Notes under the pieces: generated by a model
The model's database searches: none
Told to the model about the DNA's origin: nothing
What the model saw: only the letters and a program-made list of their open reading frames with translations
Position numbers and translations under genes: made by a program
NCBI RefSeq assembly: GCF_037892545.1
Contig: NZ_JBBKBG010000022.1
Coordinates: forward strand, 1 to 43,963
Origin: Pseudogracilibacillus sp037892545
GTDB lineage: Bacteria; Bacillota; Bacilli; Bacillales; Amphibacillaceae
Direction of reading: 5' to 3'
Length of the DNA stretch: 43,963 nucleotides
Shown here: positions 27,188 to 35,152 of the stretch, piece by piece
Numbering within the stretch: position 1 is the first letter of the stretch
How the letters are laid out: every line of letters begins with the position of its first letter

Positions 27188-27285
27188 AGCATATCATTTT
27201 TCGACTAACACCATTTGTTGTAGGGTTTGAATTACTGAAATGATTTTTTGATCCTATGGTGTGATCGATTGTTTATTACACGATA

Positions 27286-30060
27286 TTATTCTTCATTTTC
27301 ATTGTTGTTATTCTCATTTGGTTCGTTATTATTATTATCTGCATCTGCTTCTACTTCGTTGTTTTGTTCCTCATTCTCATTATTTTCCTGTTGATTATTA
27401 CTATTATTGTTTTCTTGTTGATTATTATCATCATCATTATTACTGTTATTATTATTATTATTATTTTCATTATCATTTTCATTATTATTTTCACTATCAT
27501 CTGGGACGTCTACACTCGTGCTCTTACTATTTCCTTGCTCTCCATCGACAACAGGGGTCACAGTAATGGTGTACGTTGTTCCTGGTTCGACATCAGAAAA
27601 CTGTAAACTTGTCGATGATACAGAATCGTTTTGACCATTTATGTCCACTTCAAATGTTGCACCGTCTCCGTCATAATCCCAATTTGCAGATATTGTGTTG
27701 GAAGAGGCATCATAACTAGCTTGGAGGTTTTCTATTTCCCCTATATCTTCTTCTTCATTAATGGTGATCGATGTTGATGCAGGATCACTTTTTTCATTTG
27801 ATTCTTTGCTAACTGCAACAACCTCTATCGTATACGTTGCACCATCCTCTACGTCAGATATCGTTGCCCCAGTATCAGAAGTTGAAGTTAAATCATTCAT
27901 GGACCCATCATCTTTTTTATAACGAACATCAAAGCTTACGTCCAAGTCACTATCGTAATCCCAACTTATATCAATTTCATTTCGATCCGCATCATATGTT
28001 GCACTTAAATTAGAAACAGGATCTAAGGAATCTACCTCGTCATCCACTTCATCTGGAACGGTTCCTTTGACGAATAACTCCCTCGTAACACTGTCGGAAG
28101 CTCCTCCACTACCAGCAACGACAGGAGGGTTAGAACCTTTCACAATATATTGTTCCACAACAGAGTCTGGTTTTACAAAATCATCTGTTTCAATATCCTT
28201 TGATAATTCTGTCATAATATGTCTGAATAAGTGTAACGGTATTTGTGTATCAGGTAATATTTCATTATTATCATTATATCCAGTCCATGCTGTTATCGTA
28301 TAGTTGGTGGAATATCCAGCAAACCAAGCGTTGTTAGATCCAGCCTTATCAGGATGATTGGTTGTACCTGTTTTACCAGCAATCGGTAAATGAGAGATAT
28401 TCGCATTTGTTCCGGTACCTCTTTCGACAACATCTTTTAACATGTCTGTCACCATATATGCTGTATAATCTTCCATGACCGGTTCAGATTTCGGCTTTAA
28501 GTCAACGACAGAACCATCTTCAAATTCAACTTTTGTTACAGCATATGGTTCTGTATAAACCCCTTCATTTCCAAATGCACTAAATGCACCCGCCAGCTCT
28601 AATGGTGAATATTCATTTACAGTTCCACCGATGGCATCTCTAGGGTCTAATACATCTGTGTTAAATGAGAGTCCTAAGTTTTCTCCAAATTCTTTTACTC
28701 GATCAGAACCAATCTCTTCTAATGTTTTAGCTGCTGGTACGTTATAAGATTGTTCTAAGGCAAATCTTTGTGAAACCCAACCGTGATATTGTCTATCCCA
28801 GTTTCGAATTGTATTTGAGCCAGTAGGTGTATATTCCTCATCTAAGATTTGATGATACGTAGACCATTGTTCATATTCAATTGCAGGACCATAAGCTAGT
28901 AGTGGTTTTACGACTGACCCAGGTTGTCTATGTGCGTTAATTGCATAGTTTGAACCAAATGCATTTTCTCTATTTCTACTACCACCAATTGCCTGAATCG
29001 CTCCTGTTTTAGTATCAATTACAGATACTCCAGCTAATAAATCTTCGTCTGGATATGGGATTGGGTTTTCTTCGCTATCCGTTAATAAAAATTCCACATA
29101 TTCTTGCGCGTCTGTATCAAGTGTTGTATAAACTTTTAATCCTGCTGTATTAATATCTGTACCTTCTAATTTTTCTTCTAATTCTCTTTCTACTTGTTGA
29201 ATAAATGCGTCATAAGGGAATGATTTTGGCTTTTCATCTGTTAACACAGAAGATACGTCAATAGCCGCAGCTTCATCTGCCTCTTCTTGTGTAATCTTCC
29301 CATGGCGCACCATTAAATTTAATACTGTATCCACTCTTTCTTGCATTAACTCAGGATTTTCAAAAGGGTTATATGCAGACGGTCGTTGTGGTAATCCAGC
29401 TAACATTGCCGCTTCAACTAATGTTAAATCATGTAAATCATCTTTACCAAAATATACCTCTGCTGCTTTTGCAACACCATACGCATTACTTCCATAGAAT
29501 ATTTTATTTAAGTACATTTCCATTATTTGTTCTTTTGAAAATTCTCTTTCTAACTTCATTGCAATCCATTGTTCTTGTACTTTTAATTTAATAGACTTTT
29601 CTGGAGTTAAAAATAAATTTTCTGCAACTTGTTGAGTAATCGTACTAGCTCCTTCTGAACCGAATCCTCGTTGGAAGTTTGCCTTCACTGCACCAGCGAT
29701 TCTTCGTAAATCGATTCCTTTATGTTCAAAGAATCGAACGTCTTCCGTTGCGGTAACCGCATCAATTAAAACTTGAGGCAAATCGTCATATTCGATTTTT
29801 ATTCTATTTTCCGCACCTCTGTCAGCGAATTGATTGCCATCCTGATCATAATATTGCGAAGCGAATGCTACATCAAGTTTGTCAATATCAATTTTTGGAG
29901 CAGTTATAATGAAATAAGTAAAAATTCCGCCGACTACTATAAACATGAATAATATAAAGGCGAATAAATACGTAATTACTCGTTTCCATACTGGCTTTTT
30001 ATTTTTTTTGGACTTTTGTTGTTTTTGTCTTCTTGCTGTTCTAGATTTTGTATCTGCCAT
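27286..30060 (-). CDS. ponA: Bifunctional class A penicillin-binding protein 1 (PonA)
   Basis: Peptidoglycan glycosyltransferase/transpeptidase, 924 residues. Order: basic cytoplasmic tail, membrane anchor (27-52), GT51 domain with catalytic Glu106 in ATEDVRFFEHKG and GASTITQQ (137-144), transpeptidase with SVVK (Ser382), SYN (438-440) and KTGT (563-566), two fibronectin type III-like domains (about 680-768 and 775-852), and a 70-residue tail (853-924) made mainly of Asn, Glu and Asp. A similar Asn-rich end exists in B. subtilis PonA. AGGAGG precedes the ATG. It follows recU by 11 bases in one operon. Confidence 0.97.
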   Translation of the reverse strand: MADTKSRTARRQKQQKSKKNKKPVWKRVITYLFAFILFMFIVVGGIFTYFIITAPKIDIDKLDVAFASQYYDQDGNQFADRGAENRIKIEYDDLPQVLIDAVTATEDVRFFEHKGIDLRRIAGAVKANFQRGFGSEGASTITQQVAENLFLTPEKSIKLKVQEQWIAMKLEREFSKEQIMEMYLNKIFYGSNAYGVAKAAEVYFGKDDLHDLTLVEAAMLAGLPQRPSAYNPFENPELMQERVDTVLNLMVRHGKITQEEADEAAAIDVSSVLTDEKPKSFPYDAFIQQVERELEEKLEGTDINTAGLKVYTTLDTDAQEYVEFLLTDSEENPIPYPDEDLLAGVSVIDTKTGAIQAIGGSRNRENAFGSNYAINAHRQPGSVVKPLLAYGPAIEYEQWSTYHQILDEEYTPTGSNTIRNWDRQYHGWVSQRFALEQSYNVPAAKTLEEIGSDRVKEFGENLGLSFNTDVLDPRDAIGGTVNEYSPLELAGAFSAFGNEGVYTEPYAVTKVEFEDGSVVDLKPKSEPVMEDYTAYMVTDMLKDVVERGTGTNANISHLPIAGKTGTTNHPDKAGSNNAWFAGYSTNYTITAWTGYNDNNEILPDTQIPLHLFRHIMTELSKDIETDDFVKPDSVVEQYIVKGSNPPVVAGSGGASDSVTRELFVKGTVPDEVDDEVDSLDPVSNLSATYDADRNEIDISWDYDSDLDVSFDVRYKKDDGSMNDLTSTSDTGATISDVEDGATYTIEVVAVSKESNEKSDPASTSITINEEEDIGEIENLQASYDASSNTISANWDYDGDGATFEVDINGQNDSVSSTSLQFSDVEPGTTYTITVTPVVDGEQGNSKSTSVDVPDDSENNNENDNENNNNNNNSNNDDDNNQQENNNSNNQQENNENEEQNNEVEADADNNNNEPNENNNNENEE

Positions 30061-30071
30061 ATTAAATCCTC

Positions 30072-30671
30072 CTAACTAAAAAAACGTTCATCAATAATTG
30101 GTAGGTAGTTTACTCTAGCTTGAAATTGTAGTGGAATTGGTTCGCCTTTTGTTTTTATTTCCTCATATGAAAGTGACTTCTTTCCACCTTGTATCATTTT
30201 TTCGTATGCTTGTAATATGAACTTTGCTTCAATGAAATATGTTTCATCCATCGCTGTAAAACGAATGAGACAAAAACAGATTCCACCATGTTCTATAACT
30301 TGTTTCATATGGGAAAACTGGTGGTCATGAAAATTTGCTAAAGGAAATAATGTTTTATTTTTTGTTTCTTTCGCTTCAAAATCAATATGTTTTCCTCGAT
30401 AAATCCCATTATAATCTGTTGTTGATTTACTTTGAAAATAAGCTTCTGTTATTACAGCTGCACTACGCTTTGGATAATGTACACGGACGATTTGAATCGG
30501 TGTCGGTTTTTTATGAACAATGGCTTTGTTCGTTGCAAGATAATATTCATTCGTTGCATTAATATCTTCTTCTAATGACATTCCTCTATTACTATAAGAT
30601 TGGACATGATTCGTTTTTTTTACACGGTTCGATTGATTCGTACGTGGACGAACTCCATTTGGATAATTCAT
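30072..30671 (-). CDS. recU: Holliday junction resolvase RecU
   Basis: Structure-specific endonuclease for homologous recombination and chromosome segregation. 199 residues beginning MNYPNG, with SYSNRGMSLEEDINATNEYY, HKKPTPIQIVRVHYPKR and the nuclease core TDYNGIYRGKHIDFEAKETKNK. The ATG at 30671 is chosen because AGGAGG is 6 bases upstream; ATG 30677 directly abuts the site. Cotranscribed with ponA, as in B. subtilis. Confidence 0.96.
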   Translation of the reverse strand: MNYPNGVRPRTNQSNRVKKTNHVQSYSNRGMSLEEDINATNEYYLATNKAIVHKKPTPIQIVRVHYPKRSAAVITEAYFQSKSTTDYNGIYRGKHIDFEAKETKNKTLFPLANFHDHQFSHMKQVIEHGGICFCLIRFTAMDETYFIEAKFILQAYEKMIQGGKKSLSYEEIKTKGEPIPLQFQARVNYLPIIDERFFS

Positions 30672-30693
30672 GCTCATCCTCCTAACACCTTAT

Positions 30694-30722
30694 ATTATAG
30701 TATTACTTTTTGAAACCTACAA
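30694..30722 (-). promoter_or_regulatory. Promoter of recU-ponA (minus strand)
   Basis: On the minus strand TTGTAG (30722-30717), 17-base spacer, TATAAT (30699-30694). The -10 is consensus, the -35 is weak. It lies about 22 bases before the recU start. Confidence 0.55.
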
Positions 30723-30892
30723 CATGTAGCATCTTATTCTCATCGTATTCTCATAATATTTTGACGTTCTTTAGACAAATAAAAAAAACGAATTGTCATT
30801 TCATGTCATATTTTAAAATCCTTTGTCATTTAAAAGGATTATGATGATTTCATCAAGAAAAATAGTAGTAAAACTAAAGGATGTGGAAATAT

Positions 30893-31069
30893 ATGTTAAA
30901 GGTAAAAGAGAAAGAAGTAGATGAGTTATTTCAAAATTTGTATATACAATGTGTTAAAATTGAAAGAATGTATGCAAAAAAAGTAAATGAATATATTTCA
31001 ACCGAATTTAAAAAATATGATACTTTCATTGATTTTTATGAGAAAATTATTGATAATATGAATAATTAG
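30893..31069 (+). CDS. Small hypothetical protein, 58 residues
   Basis: Charged helical protein (MLKVKEKEVDELFQNL...) without signal or membrane segment; lysine- and glutamate-rich with a possible coiled coil. ATG 30893 has AAAGGAT about 10 bases upstream; an in-frame ATG 30881 overlaps that site. It lies 19 bases before the yppE-like gene, on the same strand, and diverges from recU, roughly where B. subtilis has its small ypp genes. I do not recognise the family. Confidence 0.6.
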   Translation: MLKVKEKEVDELFQNLYIQCVKIERMYAKKVNEYISTEFKKYDTFIDFYEKIIDNMNN

Positions 31070-31088
31070 ATAGAAAAGGTTGATGCAC

Positions 31089-31442
31089 ATGACAGAAGTG
31101 AAACAATTAACAGAATCACTCATAGCATATATGCAAAAATTAGAAACAGTTTTTAATAAAGGCGAAAAGCCTATTCATAATGATCATGAATTTTTTGAAA
31201 AGGTACGGACTGAAATAAATCCGATATATGATACGGTAGAAGCATGGGAAGAAAAAACAAGCTATCTTATACAGCAACGAAAAGTGAACTTGCATCCAAA
31301 ACAGGTTGATGCAACAGTAAAAAGCATAAAAGCTATTGCATTACATAGTTATTATCTTGATGTTCGCAAGAGAAGATATCAAGATATAAAAAAATCAGTT
31401 GAATATGTATTGCAATTATTATTAAAGGAGTTGTCTTCATGA
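31089..31442 (+). CDS. yppE: YppE-like protein (DUF1798)
   Basis: 117-residue helical protein. The segment HPKQVDATVKSIKAIALHSYYLDVRKRRY and the final SVEYVLQLLLKEL resemble the DUF1798/YppE family encoded near recU-ponA in B. subtilis. Function unknown. ATG 31089 is preferred (AAAAGG at 31074-31079). Overlaps cdd by four bases (ATGA). Confidence 0.7.
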   Translation: MTEVKQLTESLIAYMQKLETVFNKGEKPIHNDHEFFEKVRTEINPIYDTVEAWEEKTSYLIQQRKVNLHPKQVDATVKSIKAIALHSYYLDVRKRRYQDIKKSVEYVLQLLLKELSS

Positions 31443-31828
31443 AGGAAACATTAATTGAACGAGCAAAAAAGGCACAAGAAAAAGCACATGTGCCATACTC
31501 GAACTTCCGGGTAGGAGCTGCCTTACTGACAAAGGATGGCAAAATTTATGAAGGGTGCAATATTGAAAGTAGTTCCTTTTCATTAACGTGTTGTGCAGAA
31601 AGAACTGCTATTTTTAAAGCGGTATCTGAAGGAGAAAAACAATTTAAGGCAATGGCTGTAATTGGAGATAGTGAGGATCCAGTAAGCCCATGTGGAGCAT
31701 GTAGGCAAGTGATGGCAGATTTTTTTGAACAACATATGACGGTTTATTTAACGAATCACCACAACGAAATAAAAGAAATGACAGTAGCACAATTATTGCC
31801 ATATTCCTTTTTATTAGATAAATCATAA
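31439..31828 (+). CDS. cdd: Cytidine deaminase
   Basis: Zinc-dependent deamination of cytidine and deoxycytidine for pyrimidine salvage. 129 residues with the zinc and catalytic motif CCAERTAIF (C-A-E), PCGACRQV, and the N-terminal VPYSNFRVGAALLTKDG. Translationally coupled to the yppE-like gene. In B. subtilis cdd sits with dgk/era/recO instead, so its location here differs. Confidence 0.96.
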   Translation: MKETLIERAKKAQEKAHVPYSNFRVGAALLTKDGKIYEGCNIESSSFSLTCCAERTAIFKAVSEGEKQFKAMAVIGDSEDPVSPCGACRQVMADFFEQHMTVYLTNHHNEIKEMTVAQLLPYSFLLDKS

Positions 31829-31840
31829 TGTTTATTTAAG

Positions 31841-31866
31841 GAAGCTTTTTGTAAGCTTCTTTTTTA
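31841..31866 (+). terminator. Intrinsic terminator after cdd
   Basis: GAAGCTT (31841-31847) pairs with AAGCTTC (31853-31859), followed by a T run to about 31865. It overlaps the likely gpsB promoter. Confidence 0.85.
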
Positions 31867-31875
31867 TGGTATAAT
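31849..31875 (+). promoter_or_regulatory. Promoter of gpsB
   Basis: TATAAT at 31870-31875 preceded by TGG (extended -10); TTGTAA at 31849-31854 with a 15-base spacer is the nearest -35 and lies inside the terminator loop. Confidence 0.6.
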
Positions 31876-31936
31876 ATATAAAAGTAGAAATATAAATAAT
31901 GTGAAGTTGTTTATATGAATTGTTGAGGTGATTTGT

Positions 31937-32242
31937 ATGTCAATTAATCGAATTCAATTATCCGTAAATGATATTTTAGAAAAAGATTTTAAAAAGTCTA
32001 TGCGTGGATATAATGAAGAAGAAGTAGATGCATTTTTAGACATTATAATCCAAGATTATGAAGCCTTTCAAAAAGAAATTGAAGCATTAAAACAAGAAAA
32101 TGAACGATTTAAAAGAAGTGAAACACCAACACCACAAAGACAACAAACAACACCTTCCCAAGTTAATTATGATGTTTTAAAAAGATTATCCAACTTGGAA
32201 AAGGCCGTTTTCGGACAAAAGTTATCCGAAAAAGAAGGGTAA
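31937..32242 (+). CDS. gpsB: Cell division and cell-wall regulator GpsB
   Basis: DivIVA-like cytosolic adaptor that binds PBP1 (PonA) and shuttles it between septum and lateral wall. 101 residues: N-terminal membrane-binding/coiled-coil domain (LSVNDILEKDFKKSMRGYNEEEVDAFLD), a Ser/Thr/Pro/Gln linker, and the short C-terminal trimer helix (YDVLKRLSNLEKAVFG). ATG 31937 has GAGGTGAT upstream. Its partner ponA lies 2 kb away on the other strand. Confidence 0.95.
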   Translation: MSINRIQLSVNDILEKDFKKSMRGYNEEEVDAFLDIIIQDYEAFQKEIEALKQENERFKRSETPTPQRQQTTPSQVNYDVLKRLSNLEKAVFGQKLSEKEG

Positions 32243-32245
32243 AAC

Positions 32246-32275
32246 TTGTTTGAAAATGACTGTGTATAGTATACT
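32246..32275 (+). promoter_or_regulatory. Promoter of rnpB
   Basis: TTGTTT at 32246-32251, 18-base spacer, TATACT at 32270-32275. The predicted start of transcription falls at the first bases of the RNase P RNA near 32281. The -10 lies in the palindrome TAGTATACTA. Confidence 0.6.
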
Positions 32276-32280
32276 ATTTT

Positions 32281-32676
32281 AGGAATACTTTTGTAATCGC
32301 TGCGTGCATTGTGTACGTAGAGGAAAGTCCATGCTCACACAAACTGCGATGTTTGTAGTGTTCATGCTTGACGAAAAAATAAGTCAAGGTAGCTGTATAA
32401 GGCTAACGGCAGGAGTTTATTCCTACGTCGAAATCGATATGGAATAAAGCCTTGAAAGTGCCACAGTGACGAGGAAGATTGGAAACAATCGGAAGTGGAA
32501 CGGGTAAACCCCATGAGTGAGCAACCCAAACTATGGTAGGGGCACTCTCTTAGTAGGAAATGAACGAACGGAGAGACGAGTAGAAATACTTGTAGATAAA
32601 TGATTACAACTGGAGTACGAGGTTGACCACCGTTTGCAGTACGAAAGAACAGAACATGGCTTACAAAGTATTCCTA
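32281..32676 (+). ncRNA. rnpB: RNase P RNA, bacterial type B
   Basis: Catalytic RNA that matures tRNA 5-prime ends. Conserved blocks seen: GAGGAAAGTCCATGCTC (32320 region), AACGGCAGGAGT, CCTTGAAAGTGCCACAGTGACG, AAACCCC, AACCCAAA followed by GGTAGGGG, and GTTTGCAGTACGA...ACATGGCTTACA near the end. The outer P1 helix closes GGAATACTTTTGTAA with TTACAAAGTATTCC, which sets the ends. Layout matches B. subtilis type B RNA. It lies between gpsB and the rlmL-like gene, as in Bacillus. Confidence 0.97.
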
Positions 32677-32697
32677 GGTCATTGATACAAAAAGATG

Positions 32698-32743
32698 AAA
32701 CCTGTTTAGCAGTATTTACTGTAAATAGGTTTTTATTTTTTAT
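32698..32743 (+). terminator. Intrinsic terminator after rnpB
   Basis: AAACCTGTTTA (32698-32708) pairs with TAAATAGGTTT with one G-U pair, enclosing an inner CAGTA/TACTG stem; a T-rich tail follows to 32743. Confidence 0.85.
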
Positions 32744-32769
32744 TAATGGATATAGAGAGGGACAATAAT

Positions 32770-33915
32770 ATGGCACAAACAGTAAAACTAATAGCTACTA
32801 GTGCAATGGGTTTAGAAGCACTTGTAGCAAATGAAGTGCGTGATTTAGGATATGAACCAACTGTAGATAACGGAAAAGTTGTTTTTGAAGCACCAATTTC
32901 CGCAATTCCACGTTGTAATTTATGGCTTCGCGTTGCAGACCGTGTAAAATTAGTCATCGGAGAGTTTAAAGCTGTTACATTCGATGAATTATTTGAGAAG
33001 ACGAAAAGTCTTCCTTGGGAAAAGTATATTTCTGAGGAAGGGAAATTTCCTGTATCAGGAAAGTCACATAAATCAACATTGTTTAGTGTTTCGGATTGTC
33101 AAGCAATCGTAAAAAAGGCAATTGTAGATCGATTAAAACAAAAACACGGAGTAGCAAGTAGAATGCCTGAAACGGGAGAAATGTATAAAGTAGAAGTTGC
33201 TTTATTAAAGGACATTGCAACATTAACGATTGATACATCTGGTGAAGGACTTCATAAAAGAGGATATCGTGTAGGGCAAGGGGATGCACCTTTAAAAGAA
33301 ACATTAGCTGCTGCTTTAGTCCAATTAACGAATTGGTCACCAGAGGACTTATTTATGGATCCATTTTGCGGGTCTGGTACGATTGCGATTGAAGCAGCTT
33401 TAATTGGACAAAATATTGCCCCTGGTTTTAATCGCGCTTTTGTATCAGAAGAATGGGGGTTTATTAAACAACGATTTTGGGATGAGGCATTTGAAGAAGC
33501 GGAAAACAAAGCAAATTATGATCAAGACTTACACATTATTGGGACAGATATTGATCACAAAATGATTGAAATAAGTAAACAAAACGCATTAGAAGCTGGT
33601 TTAGGAGATTTAATTACATTTAAACAAATGCAGGCAGCAGATTTATCCATCAAAGAAGAAAATGGTTATATCGTCACAAACCCTCCATATGGAGAAAGAA
33701 TAAAAGATGCGGCATATGTTCATGAGTTGTACAACACATTAGGGAAAATAATGAATGACCATCCAACCTGGAGTGTATATGTGTTAACTTCCTATAAAAA
33801 ATTTGAACAGGCCTATGGTTCAAAAGCAACGAAACGAAGAAAATTGTTTAATGGTTTTATTGAAACGCAATTTTATCAATATTTTGGGAAGAAGAAGTAT
33901 CGCTCAGCTAAATGA
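32770..33915 (+). CDS. ypsC: THUMP-domain class I RNA methyltransferase (RlmL-like, YpsC)
   Basis: Predicted 23S rRNA guanine-N2 methyltransferase. 381 residues: N-terminal ferredoxin-like/THUMP region (about 1-155), then a Rossmann methyltransferase with LFMDPFCGSGTIAIEAAL and the catalytic NPPYGER motif. Sequence and place after gpsB-rnpB match B. subtilis YpsC. ATG 32770 is chosen with GAGAGGGAC upstream; ATG 32746 lacks a good site. Target base is inferred from family. Confidence 0.92.
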   Translation: MAQTVKLIATSAMGLEALVANEVRDLGYEPTVDNGKVVFEAPISAIPRCNLWLRVADRVKLVIGEFKAVTFDELFEKTKSLPWEKYISEEGKFPVSGKSHKSTLFSVSDCQAIVKKAIVDRLKQKHGVASRMPETGEMYKVEVALLKDIATLTIDTSGEGLHKRGYRVGQGDAPLKETLAAALVQLTNWSPEDLFMDPFCGSGTIAIEAALIGQNIAPGFNRAFVSEEWGFIKQRFWDEAFEEAENKANYDQDLHIIGTDIDHKMIEISKQNALEAGLGDLITFKQMQAADLSIKEENGYIVTNPPYGERIKDAAYVHELYNTLGKIMNDHPTWSVYVLTSYKKFEQAYGSKATKRRKLFNGFIETQFYQYFGKKKYRSAK

Positions 33916-33938
33916 GGGATTGGAAACAGGGGAGACGT

Positions 33939-34466
33939 ATGATAAGAAAATTCACAATCATTTTAGGAGTCGTATTATTAGTAGTAGCATGTGGAAATAA
34001 TGAGCAAAATATAAATGAAGCAAATAGGAATAATGGGGAAGAAGTAGAATTAGCTCCTAGTATAACAGGAGATAAAACAGAAGGGTTCCAATTAATTCAT
34101 GAACAAGCTCATAATATAAACGTATATGAAGATGAATGGATTAAGATGACATTAACACAATCAATACATGGAAGAAGTAATGTAAGAGATGTAGTTGAAT
34201 TGAAATTTGCGGTTGAAAACAAAACAGATAAACCATTTCATATTAATTTTGATCATGTGATTTTTGATGATCGTAATATTGAAGGAACAAAGTTAAATAT
34301 GTTTGGTACAACTGTCAATGAAAAGGCAACAACGGTATTAGACGTAATGATTTCCAATGAAAATGAATTAATTTTTAAAGAAAATATTTATGGAGAATTT
34401 CGATTGAAAACGGAAGATGATGGGGTAGAGACCATTGAATTCCAAACAGATATTGACTATGAATAA
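33939..34466 (+). CDS. Hypothetical lipoprotein
   Basis: 175 residues. Signal peptide of class II: MIRKFTIILGVVLLVVAC with lipobox VVAC and cysteine at 18, then an acidic Asn/Glu-rich linker and a beta-rich domain (about 60-170) that looks like the immunoglobulin-like DUF4352 type domain. Expected at the outer face of the membrane. ATG 33939 has AGGGGAGA upstream; an in-frame ATG 33912 overlaps the ypsC stop. Probably cotranscribed with ypsC and ended by a bidirectional terminator. Function unknown. Confidence 0.8.
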   Translation: MIRKFTIILGVVLLVVACGNNEQNINEANRNNGEEVELAPSITGDKTEGFQLIHEQAHNINVYEDEWIKMTLTQSIHGRSNVRDVVELKFAVENKTDKPFHINFDHVIFDDRNIEGTKLNMFGTTVNEKATTVLDVMISNENELIFKENIYGEFRLKTEDDGVETIEFQTDIDYE

Positions 34467-34512
34467 AAAAATCAGGGATGAAAACATCTATTTGTTTTCT
34501 CCCTGATTTTTT
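34465..34512. terminator. Bidirectional intrinsic terminator
   Basis: AAAAAATCAGGGA (34465-34477) pairs with TCCCTGATTTTTT (34500-34512), with an inner GAAAAC/GTTTTC stem. A and T tracts flank both sides, so it can end the lipoprotein gene and the convergent sco gene, whose stop codon touches it. Confidence 0.9.
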
Positions 34513-35098
34513 AATTGATTGTTCTCATAATGCGTTTATATGCACGATCACGATCAAAGTCTTCTCCCATTGTAAATTTTTCAAGTAAGTTATCATTTTC
34601 ATCCATGAAGTATGTGTAAGTAGAATGTATGATTTCTCCTGAACCTGGGTCACGATATGCAAAGTCTAGAGCGTCCGCAATTTTTCTCGTTTCTTCTTCA
34701 GATCCAGTTAAAAATAGCCAACCATCATCATCTGATTCTACTTCAAATCGACCTGCATAATCGCGTAAAACTTCTGTTGTATCATGTTCTGGATCAATGG
34801 TAATTGTAATGAATTCAACTTTATCGCCGAATACACCTTCTTCTTCTAAAGTAGATTTTAACTTAGCCATTTCAAGCGTCGTAACGGGACATACATCAGG
34901 ACATGATGTATACATAAATTCAATTAAACGTGCACGTTTTGGCAGTTCATTAAAATTAACTGTTTCTTCAAATGCTGTTTCCATAACAACGTCTTCCGGA
35001 AGTTCAGCTGTTCCAGGACGGAAAATCTCTAAATAATAAATACCAGCACCAACCCCTAAAACAAATAGGGCGATAAAAGTAATATAAATTTTTTTCAT
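34511..35098 (-). CDS. Sco1/SenC-type copper chaperone
   Basis: Membrane-anchored thioredoxin-fold protein that delivers copper or reduces cysteines for the CuA centre of cytochrome oxidase. 195 residues: N-terminal anchor (4-22, no lipobox cysteine), then the CPDVC motif (Cys66, Cys70) and the third copper ligand His158 in EIIHSTYTYF. It lies directly downstream of a CuA oxidase operon, its likely client. GGAGGAAG precedes the ATG. A hairpin terminator separates it from the oxidase genes. B. subtilis homologue: YpmQ. Confidence 0.94.
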   Translation of the reverse strand: MKKIYITFIALFVLGVGAGIYYLEIFRPGTAELPEDVVMETAFEETVNFNELPKRARLIEFMYTSCPDVCPVTTLEMAKLKSTLEEEGVFGDKVEFITITIDPEHDTTEVLRDYAGRFEVESDDDGWLFLTGSEEETRKIADALDFAYRDPGSGEIIHSTYTYFMDENDNLLEKFTMGEDFDRDRAYKRIMRTIN

Positions 35099-35121
35099 CT
35101 TACTTCCTCCATTAAAAATGA

Positions 35122-35150
35122 TAAAAGAGGGGGAGAGAACCCCTCTTTTA
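35122..35150 (-). terminator. Terminator hairpin between oxidase subunit I and sco
   Basis: TAAAAGAGGGG (35122-35132) and CCCCTCTTTTA (35140-35150) form a perfect 11-base stem. On the minus strand the 3-prime side ends TTTTATCATTTTT. It either ends the oxidase operon or attenuates read-through into sco, for which no separate promoter was seen. Confidence 0.85.
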
Positions 35151-35152
35151 CA

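Noticed and set aside
27261..27606. Open frames on the plus strand rich in Tyr/His or Ile across the end of ponA
   Set aside because: They are antisense shadows of the low-complexity Asn/Glu/Asp tail; no ribosome binding site and no plausible protein.
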